Of a stretch of 64,000 nucleotides of DNA, positions 1 to 16,760 are shown piece by piece. The notes under the pieces are model-generated. The model was not told where the DNA came from. It did no database searches and was given only the letters and a program-made list of their open reading frames with translations. Position numbers and translations under genes: made by a program. The first letter of the stretch is position 1; each line of letters opens with the position of its first letter. Source of the stretch: Agelaius tricolor (taxonomy: Eukaryota > Chordata > Aves > Passeriformes > Icteridae); assembly GCA_023055355.1 (NCBI GenBank), contig JALJCS010000007.1, positions 3,646,001 through 3,710,000 on the forward strand, read 5' to 3'.

Positions 1-529
1 CCAGCCTCTGGTGTAAATCAGCAGAGGATCATTGGCAAAGAATGAAAAATTCTCTATTTTATGTACTACATGGTCACCCTAGTCACTGCAAGTGGTTTTC
101 ATGTTAACAAATAGTCTGTGCAAGTGAATGCAGTGAACCCAGTGACATTCTGGTGCTCTGGATCAGATGCAGGAGTGTTATAATTCACTGTGGCTCTGGA
201 GCAAATCTGCACTCTGTATTTTTCCCCTTGATGCTTCAGAAATTTATTTTAAATATCTCCAGCTTTATTATCTTTCTGCTCCAGACTTAGCTGATATTGA
301 ACTATTCATTAAGGCAGGCAGAAGTGGTTTAGAATTTAGAATCCTGCAAGATTCTGAATTATGGGAGAAAGAGGATTCATGTCTCACAGAGGACATCTTA
401 CAGTCTTGCTTCCTGCTGCTTATGGTTATGACACCTCTAAAATACTTCTATTTCCTCTGGTTTTGGTGACATTTTATGAACTTCCCCCCCTTCAAATCAG
501 CATCAAAAGCAGCATAACCAGCAGGGCAA

Positions 530-1073
530 GGGAGGGGATTGTGCCCCTGTGCCCTGCTCAGGCGATTCCCCACCTGCAGAGCTGCCCCAGGCCTGGGCCC
601 AGCCCAGGGAGGAGCTGGAGCTGCTGCAGAGAGCCCAGAGGAGGCTCCAGGATGGGCAGAGGGATGGAGCAGCTCTGCTGGGAGGAAAGGCTGGCACAGC
701 TGGGATTGTTCACCTGCACAGGAGAAGCTTTGGGCTGAGCTCAGGGTGGCCTTGCAGGGCCTGCAGGAGCCCCAGGAAAGCTGCAGAGAGACAATTTCCA
801 GGGGATGCAGGGACAGCACCCAGGGAATGGCCTTAAGATGAAGGAATAAAGGGTTAGATTAAATATTAAGATTAAATTTTTCCCTGTGAGGGTGGGCAGG
901 CCCTGGCACAGGTTTCTCAGGGAATCTGTGGCTGCCCCTGATCCCTGGAAATGGAAGGCTGGATGGGGCTTGGAGCAGCTTGGGATACTGGAAGGTGTCT
1001 CTGCCCATGCAGAGGGTTGCAGTGAGATGATCTTTAAGGTCCCTTCCAACCCAAACCATTTTGTGATTCTGTC
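530..1073 (+). mobile_element. CR1 LINE 3' fragment (core copy A)
   Basis: The start lies at an uncertain point near 530. The fragment ends with the CR1 3' signature GATGATCTTTAAGGTCCCTT followed by CCAACCCAAACCATTTTGTG. It contains the 250-bp core described in the findings (about 552-830). The open frames in it on both strands are not genes. Confidence 0.85.
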
Positions 1074-1132
1074 ATCCAACCTGGCCCTGAACACTTCCAG
1101 GGATATGAAATCCACAACCTCTTTGGCAGTTC
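1074..1132 (-). mobile_element. Inverted CR1 fragment
   Basis: A reverse-strand CR1 internal segment (CATCCAACCTGGCCCTGAAC on plus) joined directly to the 3' end of the plus-strand copy, so the two run tail to tail. Confidence 0.65.
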
Positions 1133-1754
1133 TTACACTCTAGCTAGATAACATTTATTTAAAACAATTTTTTAAATTATTATTTTAAGGAACTAGTAAC
1201 TAGGGATGGTGCAACTCAAGCTTTGCTGAAAGAAAAACTGGCATTGCTGAAATAATATCCTGCTCATCACCACTTTCCAAGTAATCTATGCCCAAGTAAT
1301 TTGAATTCTTCCCATGCCACCAGGCAAGGGAGGGCACAAACAAGCCCCTGCAGACTCATCCATTCTGGGAAAGCCTTTGCATGTCCTTTGTGTTGTTACA
1401 CCCTAAATTTCCCTCTGTGAGTGCTGCTTCCTGGAGAGATTTTTTTGGTTGCTCACTTAGTGCCACCCACAACAAAGATTTGCTTTGTGGTTTCACACTC
1501 GGTTGTGTCCCGAGTCTTTTGCTCTGCCTAAACCCCAGTAATGGTGAGCCCTAAGGCACAGCACATCCTCTTGTGAAAAATGTGTATTTCCTGATTGGCT
1601 TTTCACAAATATTGACATGAATACTATATGTGTTGTGTTAGAAAGTAATGCTGTATTAATCCTCTTAAGTAGTGTGTTAAATACAGTTTTAGGTTATAAC
1701 AAAATGTTAAAATAGAAATGATGCTATGGAGGATACTTTTTTAAAGAAAGCGAG
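1133..1754. other. Intronic sequence, nothing recognised
   Basis: Presumed SH3BGR first-intron sequence, AT-rich in its second half. No exon, RNA gene or clear repeat could be read. Confidence 0.5.
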
Positions 1755-2171
1755 ACAGCAGCCACAGGACACCTAAATCTGTCAGAGAAAAAGAATTTAT
1801 TTCTCCATTATCAGCTGAAATGAACTTCTTCCCGCCTCGAAGGCACTGTCAGGATTCAGAGGAAGAAGTTGACAATGACCAGACAGAATCCTGTGTGTGA
1901 ATGGAATTTATGCATCATGTATGAAGTGTATGAATATGCAACAGGCTGTTGCTTTTAAGGGTTAATCCTTTGTTCATGTGTGTCCTTTTTCGGGTTTGTG
2001 CTGCCCAGAAAAAGGTACCTGGACGTCTGTAACTCTTTGTTTCTATTGTCTCATATTGTCCTAATCCAAATTGTCCAAATTATTATTACTCTAATTGTAT
2101 TACTATTTTGATAACCATTTTATTACTGTTAAACTTTTAAAATTTTAAAAACAAGTGATTGGCATTTTTCA
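1755..2171 (+). mobile_element. Solo LTR of an endogenous retrovirus (passerine type)
   Basis: The 3' end is sharp at GGCATTTTTCACA (2171). The body holds features common to a widespread passerine LTR: ACCAGACAGAATCCTGTGTG, the CCTTTTTCGGGTTTGTGCTG segment and a T-rich end with ATTAAAC-like sequence. No internal retroviral sequence adjoins. The 5' boundary is uncertain. Confidence 0.6.
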
Positions 2172-3515
2172 CACTCTGCTCTGTTTATCTCATTGTCATA
2201 TCAGAAGCTCCTTACCTTTTCCTTAAGCAGCATAACCCCATGAAACTTCACTGCTTTACCTCAGCATTAATTTTTTCAGGCATTTTTTTGCTTTCAGGCC
2301 TGGTGCTGCCTGAGCCTCCTCCTATGCATTATGAACATCAAGCTGAAGAGAAATTAAGCCAGGTTTAAAAGTGAGAGCTTTCCTAAGCAGGGGTGCACAG
2401 AATCTCTGGCTCCGTTATCTCCTCAGAGGCAGCGTCTGTCTGGAGCAGCAGTTATTCCAGGAGCCCTATCTCCTGCAGGGCCTGTGTCCAGAGGGACAGG
2501 CTGACCCTGCAATTGCAGCTGACAGCACTTGAGTGGCCTGGCTCTCAGAGCATGTGGTGTTACTCCTGCTGCTGGCTGCTGCAGGTCTTATTAACCATTT
2601 ATACAAACATTATCCTGCCACTTCCTCCAGTGAAATGGCCCTTGAGCAATCCTTTCTGTTGCCTGAATGTCTTCTGTAAATAACTCTGCAGCTAAACAGG
2701 CAGTAATGAGATTATTTCTGTTTAAAAAGAGAAAATAAGAGTAGAAATAAGCAGCTTTGAACTCTGTCAGCTGCATGGCTTTTGACCACTTTGGATTAGT
2801 GTTTTCATTCAAAGCGATGCACTTTCTTTAGCTCTCTGCAAACCTCTGTTGTTGTCACAAAAATGTACAGAATTTTATGTTTGTTATTTTTATAAGCAAG
2901 CCTGTGTATTGATAGATGCTTCTTTGCTTGTACAAGGAAAAGAAATTTTATCTACTCATGAGAATTCATCTTTCCAGGATAATAGGCTATCACTCTACTT
3001 CAGCTCTTCTGTTTTATTAGATTATGGAAATACATAATCCCTGATTTACTTCTCATCTCATTGCCTGTGCCTCTGATTCACACTAGCTTGGTGTCACTTC
3101 AATTTCAGGTGTTCAGATGTCTGACATATGGAGGACATGGTTTCAAATCACAAGATACAAAAATTACCTTGATGCCTCATTCCAGCTGTGTCTGGTGGCA
3201 AGTTCTTTAAAAGCTGCTCAGGAGCAGCATTGTTTTAGTAGGGAAATTCAGTGAGTGTTACATTTTCAGAGTAAAGGGATGGGGTATAAGCTCAGTGCCT
3301 GCACAGAACCAGCATCAGAGAGAATAAAAGGGTCATGAGTGAATTTTAGGTGTCACAGAAGCTGTGTGTAACAAGCTTTATTTGTACATAACATGTTATT
3401 TGTGGTCCAGCTGGAATGTCATTCTGTAATGGGGGATTTGTTTAAGCACAGGAGCTCAGCTGTGCTGGATTTTCTTGAACCTTAACTCATATTTATATAT
3501 TATATCTCAAGGAGC
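2172..3515. other. Intronic sequence, nothing recognised
   Basis: Presumed SH3BGR intron. No exon-like frame with splice signals, no RNA gene and no clear repeat were found. Confidence 0.5.
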
Positions 3516-3762
3516 AATGGCCATTCACTCAAACACAAGAAATTCCACCTCCACATGAGAGGAAGAACTTTTTTACACTGAGGGTGGCAGAGCCCTGGAA
3601 CAGCTGCCCAGGGAGAACAAGGAGTTTCCTTCTCTGGAGACATTCCAAACCCACCTGGACACTTTCCTGTGTCACCTGCTCCAGGTGACCCTGCCTTAGC
3701 AGGGGGTGGGACTGGAAGATCTCTTCTAATCCCAACCATTGTGTGATTCCGATTCTATGAAA
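3516..3762 (+). mobile_element. CR1 3' fragment
   Basis: Contains AAGAAATTCCACCTCCACAT and GGAACAGCTGCCCAGGGAGA, and ends in CCCAACCATTGTGTGATTCC plus ATTCTATGA, the CR1 tail repeat. Confidence 0.85.
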
Positions 3763-4082
3763 TGTATTTTTGCCTAACATTAAAGAACAAGGACAAATGT
3801 GGTTCACAGGAAGTTGAATGTCACTTGTGATTGGGAGGAAGAAGGAGGCTGTAACATGCTGAGGAAAATTTGTACATTTTCTGACCTTTGCTGGCTTCAG
3901 GCAGGAGCACCATAGGTATCTGTACACCACATTCCCAGATCTGGGAACACAGTAGGAGGCTTCCTGCTGAGCCTCATTTCTCAGCTGGAGTTGTCACTGC
4001 ATCCAGAGAGCAAAGAAGGAAGCTGGGGGGTGGGTGTGTGGTGGGAGGGATGTAGTGGCAGCACTCTGGGTGCTGACAGAAA

Positions 4083-4346
4083 GTGTTGAATCTCAGCTTC
4101 AAAAAGTTTGAGGGCTACTGGAGAAGTGAATACCACTTCAGGAATGTCCAACTTTCAGGAAGAATTTTTCCATGGAAAAAGAATTGGAACAGGCTGCCAG
4201 GGAGGTCTGGAGTCCCCATCCCTGGAGGTGTCCAAGGAATAACTGGATGTGGCACTCAGAGCTCTGGGCTGGGGACAAGGTGGGGATTGGCCAAAGGTTG
4301 CACTCCATGATCTTGGAGCCTTTTCCAACCTAAAAGGTTCTCTAAA
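4083..4346 (+). mobile_element. CR1 3' fragment next to SH3BGR exon
   Basis: A diverged CR1: GGAACAGGCTGCCAGGGAGG, then CACTCCATGATCTTGGAGCC and TTTTCCAACCTAAAAGGTTC. It ends about 98 bp before the exon at 4444. Confidence 0.8.
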
Positions 4347-4374
4347 CTTGACAAACTTGCCTGAATTCTTGTAA

Positions 4375-6880
<2,506 letters not shown>

Positions 6881-6984
6881 ATTTCCTTTCTTAATCTGAG
6901 AAAGAGGGGTTTGGAGACATGACAACCTCCAACTGCAAAGGGCTGTGGCAAAAAGTGAATTATTGGTCTGAATTCAGTATTGAC

Positions 6985-7055
6985 CCTGCTTTGAGCTGGA
7001 GGCTGGTCTAGGTGGTCTCCTGAGGTTTCTTCCCACCTGAATGATCTAGGATTTT
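6985..7055 (+). mobile_element. Short CR1 tail relic
   Basis: GAGCTGGAGGCTGGTCTAGG then GGTCTCCTGAGGTTTCTTCC and CACCTGAATGATCTAGG resemble a decayed CR1 3' end. Confidence 0.5.
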
Positions 7056-7433
7056 GTAAAATATGTTTTTGTAAAATGTGTTCTGTTCTACATCCACTGG
7101 AGGTGGGATGAGCTGTATGAGAGGAAAATACAGCAAAGAAAGTTCAAGTCAGACATCAGAAAATACGTCATTTTCAGGAGATCACCTCATTATCTCATTA
7201 AAGGTGGGTCAGAACCAGTGGATCAGAGTGATGCAATGATTCCTGCCTTGGAGGGATGGTCCTTTGGGACCTTGTCCAGTGTCCTCTTCTGCAGTTCAGT
7301 GAAATTTTTGGAGTGGTGGAAAGGAAAGGGGGACAGGTGAGGAGTCTTCTGTTTGCTAGAATAGAATGACGTAATAACAAAGCAAAACCCTCTGCACATC
7401 TGCTTTTCTGCTGATACATTTTCTGTATCTTTG

Positions 7434-7522
7434 TTTTCTGGGTGACCATGAAGAGCTGCTCCACTCCACAGCTTGTACTGTAAAGTGGAGGATTCTTACA
7501 GATGGATTTTTATAAAGATACA
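7434..7522 (-). repeat. Inverted repeat arm 1
   Basis: The reverse complement of this segment matches 8638-8726 with about five mismatches. It is not a CR1 or LTR sequence that I recognise. Confidence 0.8.
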
Positions 7523-8039
7523 CTGCCTGGGAGCAGCGTTTCCACGAGGTCAGAGAAGCATAAAACTATAAAATAGTTGATAAAATAGCTGAGATCTTAT
7601 TTTTCTCCCAGATCTTTGGTATTGCCACTTGAAGAAATAGATTAGAAATTGATTTGTTTTGTATGCCTGGCTACAGCACCAATTTCAAGTATCCATTCTA
7701 ATCCAACAGTGCTGGCAATTATGTCCTCATTTGATCTTTTCCTTAAGCTGCTTCTTTGCTCATGTCTAGACAGACGTCTGCATCTGTGGCACTTGCTAAA
7801 TATACTGAGCACTCTGTTGCTCTTGTCTTTTCTTTTGCTTGACAAAAACCCTTAGAAAACTAGGAAAGAAAGGAGATGTAAACATCTGGTTTTCTTTGTA
7901 AGCTGAAATCTCTGCTTTCTTCTGTAAACTGAGGTCTGTAGAATAAAGTACCCTTGTATGTACTTTAAAAAACATCTCTGAATTATTAGGTAGGGCTTTT
8001 ATTTGATATTAGAATGTGCATTTGCAGCCCAGAAAACAA
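7523..8039. other. Spacer between inverted arms, first part
   Basis: An AT-rich stretch with no recognised gene or repeat. It lies inside the inverted repeat pair. Confidence 0.4.
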
Positions 8040-8630
8040 CTGTGTCCTGAACTGCATCCAGAGCAGTGTGGGCAGAGGTGAGAGGGAGATTCTGTCCCTA
8101 TTCCCTGCTCAGGTGATTTCCCACCTGCAGAGCTGCCCCAGGCCTGGGCCCAGCCCAGGGAGGAGCTGGAGCTGCTGCAGAGAGCCCAGAGGAGGCTCCA
8201 GGATGGGCAGAGGGATGGAGCAGCTCTGCTGGGAGGAAAGGCTGGCACAGCTGGGATTGTTCACCTGCACAGGAGAAGCTTTGGGCTGAGCTCAGGGTGG
8301 CCTTGCAGGGCCTGCAGGAGCCCCAGGAAAGCTGGAGAGAGACAATTTCCAGGGCATGCAGGGACACAGGGAATGGCTTCCCAGTGCCAGAGAATAGGGT
8401 TAGATTAGCTATCAGGAAGAAATTTTTCCCTGTGAGAATGCTGAGGCCCTGGCCCAGGTTGTCCAGAGAAGTTCTGGCTGCCCTTGGATCTCTGGAAGTG
8501 TCCAAGGCCAGGTTGGACGTTGGAGTTTGGAGAAACTTGAGACAGTGGAAGGTGTCCCTGCCCAGGCTGGAATGAGATGATCTTTATGGTCCCATTCCAA
8601 CTCAGGCCATTTTATGATTCTATCATTTAT
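8040..8630 (+). mobile_element. CR1 3' fragment (core copy B)
   Basis: Carries the near-identical core (about 8100-8370), then a more diverged CR1 tail ending GATGATCTTTATGGTCCC and ATTTTATGATTC. It lies within the inverted repeat pair 7434-8726. Confidence 0.85.
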
Positions 8631-8637
8631 GTAACTG

Positions 8638-8726
8638 TTTATCTTTATAAAAATCTATTTGTAAGAATCCTCTACTTTACAGAACAAGCTGTGGAGTGGA
8701 GCAGCTCTTCATGATCACCCAGAAAA
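8638..8726 (+). repeat. Inverted repeat arm 2
   Basis: Starts just after the CR1 tail. It is complementary to 7434-7522 over about 89 bp with roughly 94% identity by eye. Confidence 0.8.
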
Positions 8727-10917
8727 TAATATAAGTGCTAAAGTCACATTTATGAAAATGCAGGGACCTCTGGAGGTTTGTAGTCCAGCCTGCTACTCCG
8801 AGCAGGTTAGCTTTAAAGTTAGCTTATATTGCCTGGGGCTTTGGCCATCTGAATTCCAAAAGACTCCAAGGATGGTGTTTCCATGCTCTCTCTGTTTGCT
8901 CTGACCTGGTGCTGTTCCTAGCACTGGATGGAAGAATTTTCTGCTGATGTCCACTTGACAAATTGCACCACTTAGACCATTTATGTCTTTTCATACAAAT
9001 AAAATAGAATTGCTTACCTGAAGTAAATTGCTCCTGCTTATTTTTCTTACTGCCTGCCATGGGAACAGTTATCTTTAGTCATTCAGCAAATGGAGATGTG
9101 AACAAGTCACCATTAGTAAATCATGGCTGCAAATACACCATAAAAACCATTCCATGATCACTGGAGGCTTTCCTTTATCTCTTATTTAGTACATGACAGC
9201 TTCCTCTTCAGTGTGAGGAAATAAGTGACCTTCCATTTACTGTGGAATATCATTGCACACTCCCTGTTGCCAAGGAGCCCCTGATATCACAGAAGATTAT
9301 ACCCACTTCTGATAAGGACTGATAAGGACTTGTCTGGTCATTCATACATTTTACTTGTGTCCTCAGGTCTGGTTGTCTGCAAGGCTTTGTGTTTCTGGAG
9401 GATTTTAGTACACTTGCCATGGGCTACTTTTCCTCAGAAAGGCATATAAAATATCAAATCCACTTCATGGCCTTTCCTTGTTGTTGTCTTCTCTTTGTTC
9501 CCCAGCTCTTGCCATGTCGTGTCATGGTTGGCTCAGGCTGCTTTGAGTATGGAAATTTCCTGTGTTTGTGTGGCCGTGTCAGCCCTTCAAATTGCAGAAA
9601 ATCCTCATTTTCTTGTTTGCTGAAAAAAAAATCCATGACCCAGTCCTAAATCCATGAGCCAGATGCAGACACTGCCTGGCTTGGATGAGAAGGTGGTCTG
9701 AGAAATGGGTGGCCTGAAGCAGCAGCAAAATGTGCTCCAGGGCTTCTCCCAGCCAGAGCAGTTCCCCCTGGGTGTGACTGTGTGAAAGCCAATCTGTCCC
9801 TCAGATAAATCACTGAATTGGGCTCTCATTTGTCCTGTCTGTAATGCTCTTCCAAACTGCACTGAAATGTCATCAATTCCACTCTTGTTGGCATTAAGGT
9901 GACTTCAAAACCATCCACCCCAGCCTTTCCAATAATTTATACTCTGGAAATACTAAAACAGCTCAATAAAACAACTCAGCTTCTAACCTGGCTTTACAAA
10001 CAAGTCTCAAGGATGATTCAGCACCTTATTATTTACAGGCTTCTATTCTTGGAGGTATTTGGGATTAGAGGAAGGATGATAACATGATCAAGGCAGCAGG
10101 GTAGGACTCAGCAGGACATGTTCAGTCCCCTGTCTCAGAGCTGGCTGTGATTCTGGGCCACTCACTTCTGGCTGCAGATTCTGCTGGAACTTAAATATTT
10201 GTTGATTTTTACCTGTGTAAGATGTGAGCTGTGAAGTGCCCAGTGATAAAAGTAGTGATAACAAAACTTCCTTAATTGGTACAGGTGAAAGCAGTGAAGG
10301 GCATGCAAGCTGTAGCTGGCAGGATAGGAGGCATCCCTGGTCTTCTCAGTTCCATTTCCACTGAAAACAGGCATTTAATGTAATGATTTATAATTTCATT
10401 TCACCAGTGCACGAGACATTTTGGCAGGTACATGGATATCAGAGAGAACAGCACAACCCTTTCCTATGCCTTTCTTTAAAATGAAGTTTCCTTGTTGCCA
10501 TTTCACTCGAGCTATCATGTTGACTGTTGCCTTTTATTTGCCATAAAGAAGTTCCAGGGTATTTTGTGTCCTTACTCACAGCAAGTTTTATTTTAAATTT
10601 AAAGGGAATAGCTTTGCCTTGGTGTGTACAGCTGAGGCACGTTAAAATGAGACACTTAATTTTATCTGATTCTGCCATGGATGGGATATAATTAAAGTGT
10701 AAGTCTCTGGAGAGATTTGCTCATTTATTCATTTTGCCACTCTGTGTGAAACTCCCTTTATCTGTGTTTTCTTCCTGGGGCTTGGATAATGCAGACAATT
10801 GTACAAATGCATGGTCATTCTCATCTATGTAGGATTTGCCTGGGCTGGCCTCTTCTCCTGTGCTTTTTGTTTCATTTTTGATACCAATTCTCTGTTATTT
10901 GTTTGTTCCTTTCTTAG
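8727..10917. other. SH3BGR intron, second part
   Basis: No exon or mobile element recognised up to the acceptor at 10917. Scattered open frames lack splice context and homology. Confidence 0.5.
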
Positions 10918-13351
<2,434 letters not shown>

Positions 13352-13822
13352 GTGCTTTATCCAGGCCTGGCCCAGCCCAGGGAGGAGCTGGAGCTGCTGC
13401 AGAGAGCCCAGAGGAGGCTCCAGGATGAGCAGAGGGATGGAGCAGCTCTGCTGGGAGGAAAGGCTGGCACAGCTGGGATTGTTCACCTGCACAGGAGAAG
13501 CTTTGGGCTGAGCTCAGGGTGGCCTTGCAGGGCCTGCAGGAGCCCCAGGAAAGCTGCAGAGAGACAATTTCCAGGGCATGCAGGGACAGGACACTGAAAA
13601 TTTACAAGTTCAGATCAGATTTTAGGAAAAAATTCCTCCCTGTGAGGAGGGACAGGGTGCCCAGAGCAGCTGGGGCTGTCCCTGGATCCCTGGAAATGTC
13701 CAAGGCCAGGCTGGATGGAGCTCTGAGCACCCTGGGATAGTGAAGGTGTCCCTGCCTGTGGAACAAGATGATTTTTAAGGTCCCTTTCAACGCAAATAAT
13801 TCAGTGATTCTCAGAATTCTGT
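13352..13822 (+). mobile_element. CR1 3' fragment (core copy C)
   Basis: The core runs from about 13361 to 13592 and differs from copy A by a missing G in the first run and a few substitutions. A diverged tail ends TTTTTAAGGTCCCTTTCAAC. Confidence 0.85.
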
Positions 13823-14730
13823 GATTGTATCACACCAAGTACATCTATTGCCTTAAAGAGTGCAATGTGCCCGTAAAATTGAGTGACTTTACAGGAAACA
13901 AATCCATATTTGTGATGCTTCACCAAGGGTCTGTTAGCTCCCATCATCCTCTCTCCTGTTCCCTCCTGACCACAATGGTTTTTGTGTTTTCTAAAGCACC
14001 ACTTAGCAGGGCTGAGCAGAACAATTGTCTGTGCCTGAGAGAAGCAGCAGATGTAGTGCTTGTGTTAATAAGTAATTTAATCTATTAATACCAAACACCT
14101 CCTCACCTGAAGGAATACCTGGTCTAGATTAGTTCCAAACCTGGTTCAGGGCAGGCTGAGATTTAAGGGCAGCTGTGCCTGACCCAAAGATCACTCAAAT
14201 TTGAGACAGATTTCTGAGAGGTCCTGTTTAATCCTGGATTAGTGGCCTGAGTAATGATGTCCCAATAGGATACATGTGTTGATCTGAGCTATAATTGGTG
14301 TAGTTTGTGTGTTTGGGGTCAGGTGTGGCAATCGCAGCTGCCTCAAAAATTTGGTACATTTTTTTAAAGCTGGCACCAGTCTGACTCAGTGAACTCAGTG
14401 ATTCATGTGATTTCAGGGTCTGTTTTCAAATATTGTGCACGCTTGAAGCCTTAATCCCACTATTCTTGATCTTAATATCCAGAATCTTGATATCCCCAAA
14501 TCTGTAGATACTCAAGCTTAAGTTAGTGGAAAAAAGGCTTCTCCTAAATCTGCTTTGAATTACAAATTTGTGCTATGTGCATTTTATTTAAAGAGAAAAT
14601 GACCTGTCAGCCAATCTTTAGAAATGGTACTTCATTTTGAATTCGCTGAAAATTAAATTCTGTGTTTCTATGGAGAGCCAGTGTGGCAATGCTGTTCTGA
14701 ATGTCAGAGTTCTCCATATAATTAACAAGA

Positions 14731-14733
<3 letters not shown>

Positions 14734-14783
<50 letters not shown>
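14734..14783 (+). repeat. (TG)n microsatellite
   Basis: About 25 uninterrupted TG units in the SH3BGR intron. Confidence 0.95.
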
Positions 14784-14784
<1 letters not shown>

Positions 14785-15021
14785 CTGGATGATAACATGC
14801 TGCTTCTAGAGTTTAGTTCTCTCAGCTACAACTCTTTTTTTTTTGTGTCTTATGATCTAAGTATGTGATTCCTCTGAGATGGATTCATACAAAAGGGTCA
14901 TTTTAATTAGGATGATCTCTGTGGTTCTTATGTATTTTATGTCCCAGCCAAAAATACTGAGTGTATGGATTTTAATGAAATGTTAATATTTGTGCTGAAA
15001 ATAAATATTTAACCAATTTCA

Positions 15022-15150
15022 AGACCAGGTTGGATTGGGCTCTGAACAACCAGGTCTAGTGGAGGGTGTCCCTGCCCATGGCAAGGAGGTTGGAAAGAGA
15101 TGATCTTTAAGGTCCCTTCCAACCCACATCATGGTCAGTGATTCTATTAA
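15022..15150 (+). mobile_element. CR1 3' end fragment
   Basis: AAGACCAGGTTGGATTGGGC then GGAGGGTGTCCCTGCCCATG and GATGATCTTTAAGGTCCCTT, the last ~130 bp of a CR1. Confidence 0.85.
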
Positions 15151-16514
15151 TTTAATTTTCATTAACACTGTCCTTTTCATTTGAGGAACTTCTGCAAAGA
15201 AAGTATCTGTAGGAAGTTGCCATTTCCTTAAGAAAATCATGTATTAACACAATGTTGCACGAGAGAATTTCAGTGTATGTTTGTGTTACTACATATTTCA
15301 ATCTTCAAATATTTTTTGGCTTCTGGGAGAAAAGTAAACAATAAACCAAGCCAAACAAATGTCTCTGTAGATCTGTTTTTAATAACAATGCCACCAGCAT
15401 CAGAGTGCAGTGAGCCCACAGCTTTTATGTGCACTTGAAATGAGACGATATTGCCAGAAAAAGAAATTCTCCTTTCTCCCTCCTCCTTCCTCTGGCTCCT
15501 TCTGCTCCCTCCCAGCCGCTCATTCCTCTCCTCAGCATCCCCCACGTGCTGGCAGCAGCACTTGTGCAGCTGTGTGACAGAGTGTGAAAGTGCTGTGAGG
15601 TAGGAAAGTTTTGCTTTTTCAAGCTCTCATCCTGATCAGCTCCTGCTCCACGTCCAGAGGAAGGAGAGCTTAGGGACCTTTGTGCCCACTCTCTCTTCCC
15701 TGCAAGGAACTTGGGTGTAAAACTGACTTTCCACAAGTCAGGAGAAAATTGCCAAAAGGGCACCAAGCCTTACAGGCAGTCAAGTTTCATCAAAAGCATC
15801 AAACTGCAGTGATAGCTGCTTCCTAACATTGCTGAGCTCCTTCCTGTCATTTCTGTCCCCATCCAGCAGAGATGTCAGCAGGAGGACATCTCTTATGTGC
15901 CACAGCACAGCCTGGACAAAGATCCCCAAGCCAGCACTCAGCCAGCAGCTCTGGGGACAAAAGGCAGCCAGCCATGCCCTGTTCTTTCTGCAGAGTAAGA
16001 GCACTGGCTGAGGAAATCATCATGGGGACACTGGAGGAGGATTGTGAAGTTTAGAGGACAGGGGAACATGACTGAGGGCTTCTGTTTAACTGTGAAACAA
16101 ATGAAATGATGGAAAAGCAGCAAACCCCAAGGCAAGCAGGGGGCTGAGCTGTAAGGCCTTGGTCACAGGCATGGGGAAGCAGTTTGTCCCCTTCAGGGAT
16201 GTGCTGCTCTTCCCAAAGCGTGTGGGACTCAGAGTGGCACAGGACAGGACCTCCCCTGAGTGCCAGAGGAGCCCACCCCAGATAACACCCATCAGAAGGG
16301 GTCAGATTTCCTTTTAATGAAAAAGATTCTTTACCTCTCTACTGCAGATCACTTCTGGAATCTCCCGCTGATGATGATTAGAATTTTTCCTCACAGCCAG
16401 TCTGTACTCACTTTGCATCTCCCTCAGCACTCCTCCTTGTCCTGTCCCTGTCTGATGTTTACTCTGATCTATTTTGGGAGTGCCATCATATCCCCTCACA
16501 GCATCACTCCCAAC
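15151..16514. other. SH3BGR intron sequence
   Basis: No recognised gene. It is rich in short CT and AG tracts, with no mobile element that could be named with confidence. Confidence 0.4.
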
Positions 16515-16760
16515 AGATTAAAGCAATGAAGCTTTTTTGGTCCCCCTTTCATAAGAAAGGCTCTCCACTCCCTCAGATGTTCCTGGAGCCCTCTCTGCAC
16601 CTGCTCCAGTCTGAGTTTCTCCTTCTTGAGCCCGAGTGCCTGGGATGGCACAGAGCAATCCAGAGGAGGCTTGGCCTCACCTCATGCATCTGAGGATCAT
16701 ATTTTTTACCTTTTTCACTGTCACATCACCCTCATGGCTCAGTTATCCCATGCTTATTTA
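16515..16760 (-). mobile_element. Old minus-strand CR1 fragment
   Basis: Plus-strand text such as AAGGCTCTCCACTCCCTCAG, CTGCTCCAGTCTGAG and AGCAATCCAGAGGAGGCTTG reads as the reverse of the mid-CR1 region. Strongly diverged. Confidence 0.6.
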
